Below, in pieces: positions 63,905 to 64,000 of a stretch of DNA of 64,000 nucleotides. The notes beneath the pieces were generated by a model. The model was not told where the DNA came from and did not search any database. It saw only the letters and a list, made by a program, of their open reading frames with translations. Position 1 is the stretch's first letter. Every line of letters starts with the position of its first letter. The position numbers and the translations under genes are program-made. Source of the stretch: Halomonas litopenaei (GTDB taxonomy: Bacteria; Pseudomonadota; Gammaproteobacteria; Pseudomonadales; Halomonadaceae); contig NZ_JAEKJT010000003.1 in NCBI RefSeq assembly GCF_017303055.1, forward strand, positions 713,692 through 777,691, given 5' to 3'.

Positions 63905-64000
63905 CCTCTGCGGCCACTTCGTGGCCTTGAGCCTGGGCTCGGGGCGCCGCAAGCGGCTTTACATCCCTCGCCCGTTCGAGCCTGACAATGCGTTGCATTG
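63905..64000. other. Tail of the window with further small hairpins
   Basis: Contains GGCCACTTCGTGGCC (hairpin) and CCGCAAGCGG. It does not match the upstream units, so either the array ends here or a new unit type begins. No gene seen. Confidence 0.5.

Noticed and set aside
63423..63998. 191-codon minus-strand frame across the repeat array
   Set aside because: Its repeated peptides follow the DNA repeats and shift between frames in different units, so coding is not the conserved property.
63051..64000. Integron attC/cassette array or insertion sequence
   Set aside because: No integrase, cassette ORFs, attC core sites, transposase or terminal inverted repeats are visible.

Overview
The window looks like a chromosomal segment of a moderately halophilic gammaproteobacterium of the Halomonas type (family Halomonadaceae). 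The base composition is high-GC. There is an ectoine hydroxylase (ectD) that matches the Halomonas form. The housekeeping blocks are those of the Pseudomonas/Halomonas branch: polA-DUF2782-thrB, asmA-mutY-yggX, hisBHAF and selD-mnmH. Species cannot be set from the sequence alone.

Layout. 0-6.3 kb: the end of a TRAP-type permease gene, an alpha/beta hydrolase, and a TetR-controlled RND efflux pair. 6.4-10.8 kb: a ferric-iron ABC transporter whose permease, ATPase and binding protein are split over both strands. 10.9-14.1 kb: a lipoprotein, a haloacid dehalogenase, and a LysR gene divergent from a flavodoxin-fold quinone reductase. 14.2-21.9 kb: polA, DUF2782, thrB, speA and a zinc-less MDR oxidoreductase. 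22-27.2 kb: an FAH-family hydrolase, ectD, and a three-gene glycosyltransferase/lipid-A-like cluster. 27.5-35.9 kb: a GNAT/hydrolase pair, a zinc-ribbon metallopeptidase, the alpha-E / permuted ATP-grasp / transglutaminase group, pgpA and a secreted fasciclin protein. 35.9-36.9 kb: an AT-rich accessory-looking stretch with a 14/15-bp repeat ladder, a very basic 29-codon ORF and two overlapping small zinc-ribbon genes. 37.1-42.8 kb: an NhaC-like antiporter, then a LysR-controlled M20 amidohydrolase with a DUF3311/sodium-solute symporter pair. 43-44.8 kb: acuR-acuI for acrylate/acryloyl-CoA detoxification. 45.0-45.3 kb: a Phe-Gln-Thr tRNA operon with a clear promoter and terminator. 45.4-49.8 kb: panZ-like, asmA, mutY, yggX. 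50-53 kb: hisB-hisH-hisA-hisF. 53.1-60.3 kb: DUF416, an alkyltransferase-like protein, a glutamine-amidotransferase-like protein without its catalytic cysteine, mnmH-selD, radA, an NlpE-like lipoprotein and an AEC transporter. 60.4-63.0 kb: hisC, a VOC protein and ldhA.

The last kilobase (63.0-64.0 kb) holds no credible gene. It is a tandem array of three to four degenerate units, each built from the same set of hairpins. This is the most unusual structure here. Short direct tandem repeats of 11-22 bp also recur in at least seven intergenic spaces.

Functionally most of the window is core metabolism: histidine, threonine, polyamine, DNA replication and repair, and tRNA modification with selenium. 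To this are added stress and transport functions: osmolyte hydroxylation, iron uptake, efflux and acrylate detoxification. Regulation can be read directly in several places. The TetR operator lies inside the spacer of its own promoter. Two copies of one operator flank acuR and acuI, and acuR appears to be leaderless. Many gene pairs overlap by four bases, which implies translational coupling.
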